Assembly: GCA_014796735.1 (NCBI GenBank)
Contig: JAAVIG010000123.1
Coordinates: 1-5,699 of the forward strand
Direction: 5' to 3'
Origin: Oscillospiraceae bacterium
GTDB taxonomy: Bacteria > Bacillota > Clostridia > Oscillospirales > Ruminococcaceae
Length of the DNA stretch: 5,699 bases
How positions within the stretch are numbered: the stretch's first letter is position 1; the number at the start of each line of letters is the position of its first letter. The translations under genes and the position numbers were made by a program. Below, in pieces: positions 1 to 5,699 of the stretch. The notes beneath the pieces are model-generated. The model worked only from the letters and a program-made list of their open reading frames with translations. It was not told the origin of the DNA and made no database searches.

Positions 1-74
1 CACCGTAATATCTCATAGTCTGCGTTGGGTCGCTCCTCAGCGTTGCCCTTTTTGACTACGTTTTTATTATTCAT
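1..74 (-). CDS. Possible start of a gene running off the left edge (partial)
   Basis: An open frame begins with ATG at 74 and reads MNNKNVVKKGNAEERPNAD and on to the window edge without a stop (24 codons seen). The residues are hydrophilic and basic/acidic like a real N-terminus, and the local base composition is higher in GC than the AT-rich stretch before it. Against it, I see no Shine-Dalgarno sequence in front of the ATG, and a short out-of-phase frame (MKNKLCKCIIPKNK) ends on a TGA overlapping it. I do not recognise the family. It lies downstream of the broken toxin copy, so it could be a separate gene or just an open stretch. Confidence 0.25.
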   Translation of the reverse strand, partial: MNNKNVVKKGNAEERPNADYEILR

Positions 75-496
75 TTATTTTTAGGGATAATGCATTTACA
101 CAGTTTATTTTTCATAACCCATCAAATTCACTGATTCGTTGCTTTATAATCTTCGATATACCAACTGAAATATTTCAGATACCGCATTTGTTTTCTATGA
201 TTTAATGTAATTGCTCCACGCACCTTTCGGGTCGTCATATTTTAAGGGGCTGTTATCCTTGGGCGCGATCATCTTATCATCATGGAATTGAGGTACAGCA
301 TCTAACAGCCCGTATTCATCACTGTCTTCCCTTGTGGGATCGGAACGTATCGGCAGAACTCTCGCGCCTGCAATAGCCGCTCCGAAGTTTACTCCGTATT
401 CACTTATAAAGCGCTCTAAACCTTCCTCAACATATGAACACTCGACAAATCTTATACATTGCTCAATTGTAGGGAGCACTAGATTTTCGCTGTTGT

Positions 497-622
497 CTAA
501 GTGATCAAACCTTTTTCTACCCAGTGCTCAACATTGACTTCTTCCCAGTCCGTCAATGTATCATCATCTGTGTCAATATTATTATACGCGCTCAATTTTC
601 CTTTAAGCTATATCGGCTGATA
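497..622 (-). repeat. Direct repeat, toxin calcium-repeat region (partner 5573-5699)
   Basis: Matches 5573-5699 in the same orientation with clear but imperfect identity; the longest shared block includes the codons for KLSAYNNIDTD. This is paralogous coding sequence of toxin copies A and B. It could serve as a substrate for recombination that would delete or amplify the immunity genes between. Confidence 0.8.
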
Positions 623-1437
623 GCCTGTGATCAATATAGCTCTGAACGACTGGTCAACGACCTTTTTGTCATAAACATGCTGATAAAGCCTCTTATAACC
701 GCTGTCGCCGGAATTGCCGATTGTAATACCACCTGTGCTGTCCGACAGCATTTTCTGATACCCTGTTATGCTGTCAGCTTCCGGAGAAATAATGCTGATG
801 TTGATATTCCGGTTCTTTATTTTTTCTAACAAATCATCTGAAATATCATTTTCAAAAATTGCTTCGGTCTGATTATAGAAATCAAAAATATAGTTATTTA
901 CAGAAACGTCAGAGTTATCAGCCACATTGCCAAAGCTTCGCTTATTATGCAGTAATCGCCGAACACACCGCTGTTTCCCGAAATTTTTATTTTATCCAAC
1001 GCGGTATTTACTTCATCTAACGTCACTGCAGAATCACAGATCACGTTAAAGTTTTCGCCGTCAAAATCCGATACGTTCTGCGTCAGCAAGCGTATTGAGG
1101 TATTTGGATTAAACGCGAATGCCTCGCCCGCAAAGTGGCTCACCTCGTCCTTCATCTTTTTAAGCTGCTCGGACGTAATTTTACCCTTGCGAATATCAAA
1201 TATAAACGTTACGCAATATTCCTCGATATCCTCTTCGGAAGCAGCAAGAAGCATAGGACGGGCTGCTGCTTCAAAAGTCTCTCCGTCGAGAGCGATATTA
1301 AGCTGCTGCAAAAGGATCTCCATATCCAACAGACAGTAGGTTCCAAGCTCGTCCGTTTCCGCGTAAAGTGTATTATTCTCCTCGTCAAACTGCGTTGTCA
1401 CAGGGAGGAGCATGTTCAGTTCATCAAAGTATCTGAA

Positions 1438-1560
1438 TATATTATATCTCTTTATCCCTTGCAAGTCAAGGCAATTTTCCGCGTATTCGCTGTCGTCATT
1501 GTAAACATATTCATCGTTTATTTCATAGACGAGCTTTACTTTGTCGATTTCACCGCCAAA
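1438..1560 (-). repeat. Direct repeat, toxin linker region (partner 5102-5218)
   Basis: Aligns with 5102-5218 in the same orientation, with one single-base gap in the partner. The best-conserved part is the last 50 bases, which in the partner forms the promoter upstream of the 123-aa gene. Identity stops right after TATAATA. Here it encodes GGEIDKVKLVYEINDEY and onward to LDLQGIKRYN in a frame that is still open. Confidence 0.8.
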
Positions 1561-1828
1561 GTAGCTGAAATTCACAGCTTCGCCAACCCGCGCGCAGCTT
1601 TCGGTTGCGGCGAAATACATACTGCTGTCCGCAGTAAGATTTTTTTCCGCATTGCCCGAGGCGGAAATCTCCAGTGACAGCTCATAAGGTGCTTCCTCCG
1701 TGTTGATCTCCGACCGCACCTCACTGTCCGTAGATATAGTCTGCTCAAGCTTATATTCCGCGTCGGGTACACCGAAGGTTGTGGGATTGTTGGGGTCAAG
1801 ACCAGCAGCGATTTCGTCCCCGTTATAC

Positions 1829-1865
1829 AAAAATCCGAGGCGGTGTAATTCTCGTCTCGGATTTG
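1829..1865 (-). terminator. Intrinsic terminator at the end of the immunity gene cluster
   Basis: On the minus strand AAATCCGAGACG pairs with CGCCTCGGATTT (one A.C mismatch) around a 10-base loop. It is followed by a run of T (the stem end plus tail is TTTTT, from 1833-1829). It sits about 134 bases past the last open frame of the immunity cluster and directly abuts the point where the toxin copy A homology begins. That fits the true 3' end of the transcription unit. The 339-codon open frame that runs through it is therefore not one natural gene from its ATG-like start. Confidence 0.75.
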
Positions 1866-1998
1866 AAATTATGAAAATTTGTTGATTTATTTGACGGTAG
1901 TCTGTCGATGCTGCCAAACAGCCTTTTTATTCCACAGAATGTTTGGATTATGATAATAAACTCCTTCTGTTTTTTTCATAATAATTGATTAAAGTGTT
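1866..1998 (-). other. Stretch between last immunity frame and terminator, no firm gene
   Basis: This holds a good Shine-Dalgarno-like string (AGAAGGAG, minus strand, near 1967-1960), but no ATG, GTG or TTG follows at a normal distance. Two short frames cross it. One is a 30-codon frame starting with ATG near 1980 (MKKTEGVYYHNPNILWNKK...), which contains the purine-rich string rather than following it. The other is a frame without a start codon that contains GIKRLFGSIDRLPSNK and runs into the terminator. Neither is recognisable. It may be a 3' untranslated region or a relic of another immunity gene. Confidence 0.3.
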
Positions 1999-2178
1999 TT
2001 ATTTATTCTCATAAACACATTGATAACGCACATAGCAAGATGTTTGCATATTCGTATTTACAATTGCCTCTTTGCACGGAAGCCGTCTTAAGCAATTCAA
2101 AAATTTATCCATGTACTTTAATTCATCATATACGGTCAGAAGTGTATTATCGGAGGATTTTATTATTTTTACAAATTG
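1999..2178 (-). other. In-frame open extension after the TAG of the 139-aa gene
   Basis: Directly after the TAG at 2179-2181 the same frame stays open for 59 codons to a TAA at 1999-2001. It begins QFVKIIKSSDNTLLTVYDEL and ends RYQCVYENK. The first half looks like ordinary helical protein. In sequence this AT-rich, about 60 codons without a stop is not expected often by chance. Two readings are possible: the upstream gene was once about 199 residues and suffered an amber mutation, or this is a separate relic that happens to share the frame. No start codon with a Shine-Dalgarno sequence is visible inside it. Confidence 0.4.
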
Positions 2179-2598
2179 CTATCGTAATAATTTGGGAGCT
2201 ATTATTTCATCAACTTGAATCAAATCTTTTCGTGAGAAATCAAAAGCAAAACGACTAACATCTTTAATGTTTTTTATATCTTTCGTTGCAACGTAATATA
2301 AGTTTTCATTATTTACAACTGGAATTATTTTAAGCCTCCCTACAGTTAGTTCCTGACCAATGGCTTTGCATAAAATACAGTTTTCCTCCATGGTTTCAGA
2401 CAAATCAAAAGCACGACCAAATAAAAGTATTTTACATTCATAAATACCGCCAATTTGCATAAACCAGAAATCTTTCTGTTCATCATTACGCACATCTGAA
2501 TCATCAAAACACTGTTCAACTTTTCCTGTTTCACAATTTTTCAGCTCGACATATCTCGTAAACATATAATCTTCTTCTATAGATAATAATTTATACAT
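2179..2598 (-). CDS. Putative immunity protein, 139 aa, beta-rich, family not named
   Basis: A small soluble protein without a signal peptide or membrane segment. The ATG at 2598 is chosen because AAGGGG lies 8 bases upstream (2612-2607). The N-terminus MYKLLSIEEDYMFTRYVELK and the segment FWFMQIGGIYECKILLFGRAF have the alternating pattern of a beta barrel. The C-terminal SRKDLIQVDEIIAPKLL resembles the end of small Firmicutes proteins often seen near polymorphic toxins, as far as I recall; I cannot name the family. Three cysteines occur in the first half (C23, C30, C55) and two more at C75 and C78. It is the last gene of the minus-strand cluster, separated from the SUKH-type gene by about 306 AT-rich bases. 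An immunity role is inferred from context only. The frame continues open beyond the TAG stop (see the adjacent entry), so the protein may be truncated. Confidence 0.75.
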   Translation of the reverse strand: MYKLLSIEEDYMFTRYVELKNCETGKVEQCFDDSDVRNDEQKDFWFMQIGGIYECKILLFGRAFDLSETMEENCILCKAIGQELTVGRLKIIPVVNNENLYYVATKDIKNIKDVSRFAFDFSRKDLIQVDEIIAPKLLR

Positions 2599-2904
2599 AT
2601 AGGCATCCCCTTAACTATTTTTATAATTTTCCTGATTCCGCAAAACTCAAATTGTGCTATTCCTTTCAGATACTTTTATAATAGGCTCAAACACAATTTT
2701 ACTATCATACATTTTACACCATTTGTATGAAAAAAATTTAGAAAAAAAGATGCAAAAATTTCTTATTACTAAGCGTATTATTAGTGTATATATTAAAGTT
2801 AAATGTTGCGGATTCAGAATTTTGACAGTGTGCTTTAAACATCGACTATTCGGATAAAACAAAACGATAAACATAAAATATAGATCAATAAGTTTGAAAG
2901 GTCT
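2599..2904. other. AT-rich intergenic stretch between two immunity genes
   Basis: About 306 bases, very AT-rich. Open frames exist on both strands (minus 2874-2647, plus 2654-2857), but neither has a convincing Shine-Dalgarno sequence and they overlap each other. The only coding-looking piece is the last 21 codons of the minus frame (MYDSKIVFEPIIKVSERN), which could be a relic of a lost gene end. A weak hairpin (ATATAGA/TCTATAT with a 19-base loop) overlaps the SUKH gene stop. I see no promoter I would defend. The space is long enough to have once held a gene or toxin tail. Confidence 0.4.
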
Positions 2905-3778
2905 CTATATCATTTTTTCTGACTCATCTGGTTCTGTATCCCATTCAAAAACATCCTTTACCAAATGATTTACACATTCGAATGCAGTTCTACCCATCAT
3001 GTGGACTCCCATAAATCGAAGTATTCCTTTTGAGTCTATATGAAATGGTCCGCTAAAAGTTTCACCGATTTCTAATACATTTTGTTCCGTTGTCTTATCA
3101 ACAGATGTGGCTAATAAAGTTGATTTAAGTTTATTTTTTGATAAAATTTGCTCTAACGAATAGAAATGACAAAATTCAGATTCAAAACTAAATCTTATAT
3201 TACTAAATTCGCTTAGAAAAACTAATTGTTCTTGTGAAAGTAAAATACCAAGTTGTTTCATTTCTTTGCTGAATTCTATCACATCAATGTTCCTACCTTC
3301 GTACCAACCCGATTCATATAAAACATCAAAAACTCGTTTTTTAATAACCGGATGAAAGTCAAATTCCGCAGACGTGAGATAGTCAAAAAATTGTTCCTCA
3401 TTTTTTGCAAGTAAATTATGCTCATGATCGTAAAATTTACTGTCCTCAGACATATAAAGCACTTTAATTATTCCGGAGCAATTTTCGATATATCCGATAC
3501 GATTCACAACTTTGCCTATATCGTCCCATAGGTATATATGCAAGCCATCTCAATTCTATTTTTAAAATATCACCGGAAACGGATTCCTTACGTTTAAATT
3601 TAACAATACCAATATTTTCAAAGAAATCCAGAATATTTTTCGAATTGAACTCACTATTGTATTTTTTTTGAATTTCTGCTTCTATTTTTTTTCTATCAAA
3701 AGGGAAAAATGTTTTTAATGTAGATTTTTTGAGCGAATTGTTTGTAATAGCATAGTTTATGAATTCATACCTTGTCAT
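2905..3778 (-). pseudogene. SUKH-3-type immunity protein with N-terminal extension, frameshifted
   Basis: SUKH-superfamily proteins neutralise diverse nuclease and other toxin domains inside the producing cell. Here the C-terminal half carries the SUKH-3 hallmarks: VLYESGWYEGRNIDV (about 3340-3296) followed by the pattern LG..LSQEQLVFLSEFSNIRFSF, then IGETFSGPFHIDSKGILRF. The first part starts at ATG 3778, with AGGAGA 7 bases upstream (3791-3786), and reads MTRYEFINYAITNNSLKKST. It stays open to 3464, but its sensible sequence ends near 3550. The second frame covers 3543-2905. Its only possible start is a TTG at 3543 without a good ribosome site, and stops lie just before it. Deleting one base near 3550 joins them as KIELDGLHIYLWDDIGK, giving one protein of about 290 residues. 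I therefore read it as one gene broken by a single-base insertion. A two-gene arrangement is possible but less likely. The domain assignment is firm; the partner toxin is unknown. Confidence 0.75.
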
Positions 3779-3940
3779 ATAGGGTTCTCCTATTCTCAAA
3801 ATATTGATTTAAATGTTTCACAGCAATTTTTGCATGGTGCAAATATTAGTCATCTGCAAAGTTTTATATTGAAAGTTCAAATTATTCATGAACACTTATT
3901 GAGTATACAATATTTTTATAAGAGAATATATATTCTGACA
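3779..3940. other. Spacer between the 231-aa gene and the SUKH-type gene
   Basis: 162 AT-rich bases with no gene. It contains the palindrome GAATATATATTC just after the upstream stop and a possible weak promoter on the minus strand (TTCATG, 18 bases, TATAAA). The only firm site is the AGGAGA ribosome binding site at 3791-3786 that sets the ATG at 3778. Confidence 0.35.
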
Positions 3941-4636
3941 TTAATAAAGATCATAATGAGAAAAATCGCAATTTGGCGCAAAATTCTTTATATTTGTATA
4001 GGCATAAAAACTATTTTTTTTGATTAAATTTAAAGTAATAAATCCAAACATATCACGAGATTTTGCCATTTTATAAAGCATCTGATCAAGTTTTAAACGC
4101 TTTTCCGAATTGTGGAATGTGTAAGAATCCTCTAAGCATTTAAAAAAGATCATCATAATGTCAAAAGGCGACGCCACCCAGACCTTTTCAACACCGTCAC
4201 CCAAAAGAAAAGATTGTATCTCATCAAATTCTTCACGATACATTTTCTTAGCAATCTCCATGATCTCTTTGCTTTCAAAGCATTGTAGTGATACAACTTG
4301 AAGATTGGAAAAATAGTTTTCAGCTTTCTGTTTACGTATTATTTCCAGTGCGGCATTAAAAATGATTTTTTTATTCATATTCGCTTCAGGAAGGTAAAAT
4401 TTACCATCATCCGGCACAAGCTTTTTATAATCATTATGGTAATTATAAAGGTACACTTCAAGTCTTTTAATTGGGGTCCCCATACATATAGGACCTTCAA
4501 GGAATGCTATCTTCTTTACCTTTGTTCCAAAACAATTTTCGATCCAAATGCTTAACTCTTCCAAAACCGATTTTTCTGTTTCGTTTGGATAAGGTGCCAA
4601 GAAAAAATCATGATAATCACTTATTTTTTGATACAT
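3941..4636 (-). CDS. Putative immunity protein, 231 aa, unrecognised
   Basis: Soluble-looking mixed alpha/beta protein with no signal peptide or membrane helix. An ATG at 4654 would give a longer form, but it has no Shine-Dalgarno sequence. The ATG at 4636 (MYQKISDYHDFF) has AGGCGG 9 bases upstream (4651-4646), so I use it. Visible features: LSIWIENCFGTKVKKIAFLEG and RLEVYLYNYHND near the N-terminus; a helical middle (ESKEIMEIAKKMYREEFDEIQ); then VWVASPFDIMMIFFKCLEDS and a lysine-rich tail ending SHYDLY. It starts 29 bases after the stop of the 123-aa gene in the same direction, so the two are probably co-transcribed. I do not recognise the family. Immunity is a contextual guess from its place between a toxin tail and a SUKH-type gene. 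It is intact and appears under coding constraint. Confidence 0.75.
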   Translation of the reverse strand: MYQKISDYHDFFLAPYPNETEKSVLEELSIWIENCFGTKVKKIAFLEGPICMGTPIKRLEVYLYNYHNDYKKLVPDDGKFYLPEANMNKKIIFNAALEIIRKQKAENYFSNLQVVSLQCFESKEIMEIAKKMYREEFDEIQSFLLGDGVEKVWVASPFDIMMIFFKCLEDSYTFHNSEKRLKLDQMLYKMAKSRDMFGFITLNLIKKNSFYAYTNIKNFAPNCDFSHYDLY

Positions 4637-4665
4637 TATTGTGAACCGCCTCATTATAACAAAAA

Positions 4666-5037
4666 TTACCTGTAATTTGCACTCGTATTGTTTATTATTT
4701 CATATTCGTCTTCCAATAGTTCGCACAATTTTTCATATACAAATTTTACTGCATCATAAAACCTTCTCTCGTTCTCTTCGCTGTCATAACCTTTATAAGA
4801 GAATTCATATTCGTTGTTAATAAACAGTTTGGAATATTCCTCGTTGATGAAATTAACTTTACTTTCAAGTTCGGTTTGACCTATTAATCGTTTTTCGGGA
4901 TATTTTCGCAACTCATTAAACCCCTCACAATAAAAATATCCATTACTGCTTATTCCTACGGGTTCAATTAATTCACCGTTTTCATACAACCAGATGAAAT
5001 AAGTTCCATAGTCAAATGATAATTCAAGTTTTTTCAT
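4666..5037 (-). CDS. Putative immunity protein, 123 aa, acidic
   Basis: First gene after the orphan toxin tail: its ATG lies 10 bases after the TAA that ends the tail at 5048. AAGG, overlapping that TAA (5049-5046), sits 8 bases upstream of the ATG, so translation would be coupled if a full toxin gene preceded it. The protein begins MKKLELSFDYGTYFIWLYENG, with a central LFINNEYEFSYKGYDSEEN, then a helical RRFYDAVKFVYEKLCELL and EYEIINN. It is strongly acidic, cytosolic in appearance and has no membrane segment. I recall similar small Firmicutes proteins (FDYG...WLY... then LFI.N...FSY.G) beside toxins but cannot name the family. The position right behind a toxin C-terminus is the classic toxin-immunity order and makes it the likely cognate antitoxin of the lost domain. 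It looks intact. Confidence 0.8.
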   Translation of the reverse strand: MKKLELSFDYGTYFIWLYENGELIEPVGISSNGYFYCEGFNELRKYPEKRLIGQTELESKVNFINEEYSKLFINNEYEFSYKGYDSEENERRFYDAVKFVYEKLCELLEDEYEIINNTSANYR

Positions 5038-5047
5038 TTCTTATACC

Positions 5048-5314
5048 TTACTTATTCTTGGCTGGATTTGTACCTACAATAAAACCGCTATCGCCAACTT
5101 CTATTATATCTCTTTATCTACTGCAAGTCAAGGCGATTTTCCGCGTATTCGCTGCCGTCGTTGGAAATATATTCGTCATTTATATCATATACAGCTTTAC
5201 TTTATCAACTTCGCCTCCACCGTAGCTGTCCGCCTTTAACAAATCGTTATTGTATTTATTGACAGAAAGCTCATCACTGTCCATGTCAGAGTTTTAGGAA
5301 TCTGTGTCATAAGC
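5048..5314 (-). pseudogene. Chimeric toxin-gene remnant with orphan C-terminal tail
   Basis: Three pieces in minus-strand order. (a) About 5314-5222 reads AYDTDS, a TAA, then SDMDSDELSVNKYNNDLLKA, the pattern of DxDxDxxxDxxE calcium-type repeats. (b) About 5218-5102 matches the linker of toxin copy A (1560-1438), with GGGEVDKVKL, then a one-base deletion, then NDGSEYAENRLDLQ followed by TAG. (c) From about 5101 the match stops and the frame EVGDSGFIVGTNPAKNK ends at TAA 5050-5048, ten bases before the 123-aa gene. Piece (c) reads like the extreme C-terminus of a toxin domain whose body has been deleted. The pieces are in different frames and no start codon serves them, so no protein is expected. 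Piece (b) doubles as a promoter (see 5103-5131). Confidence 0.75.
5103..5131 (-). promoter_or_regulatory. Sigma-A-type promoter for the immunity cluster
   Basis: On the minus strand TTGACT (5131-5126) is followed by exactly 17 bases and TATAAT (5108-5103): five of six and six of six consensus bases at the ideal spacing. Transcription would start near 5096 and give a leader of about 60 bases before the ATG at 5037. The same two boxes with the same 17-base spacing occur inside copy A (1469-1464 and 1446-1441), where they are codons for LDLQGIKRYN. The boxes are thus derived from toxin coding sequence, but only here do they face an intact gene. Confidence 0.6.
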
Positions 5315-5341
5315 TTTTTTCTAATTTTATTCCGAAATTAC

Positions 5342-5380
5342 TTTTGACCGACAAGTAACCAAATTACTTGTCGGTCAAAA
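5342..5380. repeat. Perfect 17-bp inverted repeat with 5-base spacer
   Basis: TTTTGACCGACAAGTAA (5342-5358) and its exact reverse complement (5364-5380) flank CCAAA. It lies about 40 bases past the stop of toxin copy B and before the chimeric remnant. The T run is at the 5' foot and the A run at the 3' foot on both strands, the reverse of an ordinary intrinsic terminator. It could still act as a transcript-end hairpin. The TGACCGAC...GTCGGTCA core also resembles operators of TetR-type repressors. No regulator gene is in the window. Confidence 0.7.
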
Positions 5381-5421
5381 AGCAGTGCTTAGGGTATAGT
5401 TTTTAAGAGGAATAAATGTTT

Positions 5422-5699
5422 TTAATAATTAACGTCTATTTCCATATTCTCCGGTTGCTGTGATTCATCCTCTTTATTTCCTTTTATGTGTCTTTCATTC
5501 AATTCAAGCTATGAACACTCGGCAAAGCTCATACATTCTCAATTGTCGTAAGCACAATATTTCCGCTTACATCATAAGTGATCAAGCCGTTTTCTATCCA
5601 ATGCTCAACACCGACCTCTTCCCAGTCTGTCAATGTATCATTGTCTGTGTCAATATTATTATACGCGCTCAATTTTCCTTTTAGCTCTATCAACTGGTA
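5422..5699 (-). pseudogene. Degraded toxin-like protein, copy B, C-terminal part (continues past right edge)
   Basis: The frame enters from the right edge as YQLIELKGKLSAYNNIDTDN, continues DTLTDWEEVGVEHWIENGL and ITYDVSGNIVL, and hits TGA at 5529-5531. It corresponds residue by residue to copy A at 622-470. One missing base near 5540 explains the break: the next frame continues EQCMSFAECS, where copy A has EQCIRFVECS. A TAG (5509-5511) follows where copy A has TAT, and then an unrelated acidic tail containing KEDESQQPENMEIDVNY ends at TAA 5422-5424. NIDTDNDTLTDWEE is a calcium-binding-type repeat. The upstream VWA-like part, if present, lies outside the window. No toxin domain follows, so this copy is also disarmed. 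Confidence 0.75.

Larger units (their letters stand above)
195..1830 (-). pseudogene. Degraded toxin-like surface/secreted protein, copy A (VWA-like domain plus calcium-type repeats)
   Basis: Remnant of a large protein of the type found as a polymorphic-toxin scaffold. Reading down the minus strand: homology-like sequence starts abruptly near 1827 with YNGDEIAAGLDPN (the end of a DxDGD-type calcium repeat). Next comes a linker of about 200 residues, then a von Willebrand A-like domain at about 1220-640 beginning CVTFIFDIRKG. Next are an acidic repeat (NIDTDDDTLTDWEE, about 582-541) and a segment with SDPTREDSDEYGLLD (about 344-300), ending KGAWSNYIKS. Lesions: no N-terminus; a frameshift near 926 (one added A restores ALANVADNSD); a TAG at 608-610 where copy B has GAG; a frameshift at 497-499 (one added base restores ITYDNSENLVLP); and a TAG at 195. 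No toxin domain follows. A short frame at 187-128 (MRYLKYFSWYIEDYKATNQ) could be a displaced tail. The domain types are clear, the exact family name is not. Confidence 0.85.

Noticed and set aside
1441..1469. Promoter inside toxin copy A
   Set aside because: The same TTGACT-17-TATAAT is present, but it lies mid-gene in a pseudogene with no intact gene downstream, so it is not annotated as functional.
1135..1677. 180-codon plus-strand open frame
   Set aside because: It is antisense to the toxin linker and VWA-like coding sequence, has no ribosome site of note and shows no sensible protein pattern.
898..1917. Treating the 339-codon minus frame as an intact gene from its first codon
   Set aside because: Its first 30 codons cross an intrinsic terminator, it has no Shine-Dalgarno sequence, and the end (MWLITLTFL) is out of frame with the continuing VWA-like domain.
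3541..3556. Programmed +1 frameshift in the SUKH-type gene
   Set aside because: No recognisable slippery sequence or stimulatory structure is visible. A simple one-base insertion fits the general decay of the locus.
4637..4654. Upstream ATG at 4654 for the 231-aa gene
   Set aside because: No Shine-Dalgarno sequence precedes it, whereas ATG 4636 has AGGCGG at 9 bases; the AGGCGG lies inside the longer reading.
5342..5380. Calling the palindrome a standard intrinsic terminator
   Set aside because: There is no T run after the stem on either strand; the T run precedes it.
195..5699. Mobile element or CRISPR array
   Set aside because: No transposase, integrase, terminal repeats with target duplication, or regularly spaced short repeats are visible. 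The repeats are paralogous toxin coding sequence.

Overview
The window looks like a decayed polymorphic-toxin and immunity locus from a low-GC Clostridia relative. A Ruminococcus-like member of the Oscillospiraceae is my best guess, from the style of the toxin repeats and the codon usage; no marker gene confirms it. Every gene I can support lies on the minus strand, so the locus reads from right to left. I see no RNA gene, CRISPR array or intact mobile element.

Layout in the direction of transcription: (1) 5699-5422 is the C-terminal calcium-binding part of a large secreted or surface toxin-like protein (copy B), broken by a frameshift and a TAG. (2) 5380-5342 is a perfect 17-bp inverted repeat with a 5-base spacer. 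(3) 5314-5048 is a chimera of three pieces: a short DxDxD repeat segment, a frameshifted slice of the toxin linker, and a 17-residue orphan C-terminal tail. The slice ends in a near-consensus sigma-A promoter, TTGACT-17-TATAAT. (4) 5037-1999 holds four candidate immunity genes, each with its own Shine-Dalgarno sequence: a 123-aa acidic protein; a 231-aa unrecognised protein; a two-part gene ending in a SUKH-3-type domain, broken by a +1 frameshift; and a 139-aa protein whose frame stays open for 60 codons past its TAG stop. (5) 1865-1829 is a clear intrinsic terminator. (6) 1830-195 is copy A of the toxin gene. It is truncated at its 5' end and carries a linker, a von Willebrand A-like domain without a normal metal site, and DxDxD repeats, with two frameshifts and nonsense codons. 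(7) 74-1 may be the start of another gene running off the left edge.

The two broken toxin copies (A and B) share direct repeats and flank the immunity genes. The immunity region is visibly more AT-rich than copy A. The likely history is recombination between related toxin genes that removed toxin bodies and left cognate immunity genes as orphans. They may now be expressed from a promoter that was once toxin coding sequence. All functional assignments are inferred from sequence patterns and context. The firmest are the SUKH-3-type domain, the VWA/calcium-repeat toxin scaffold, the promoter and the terminator.
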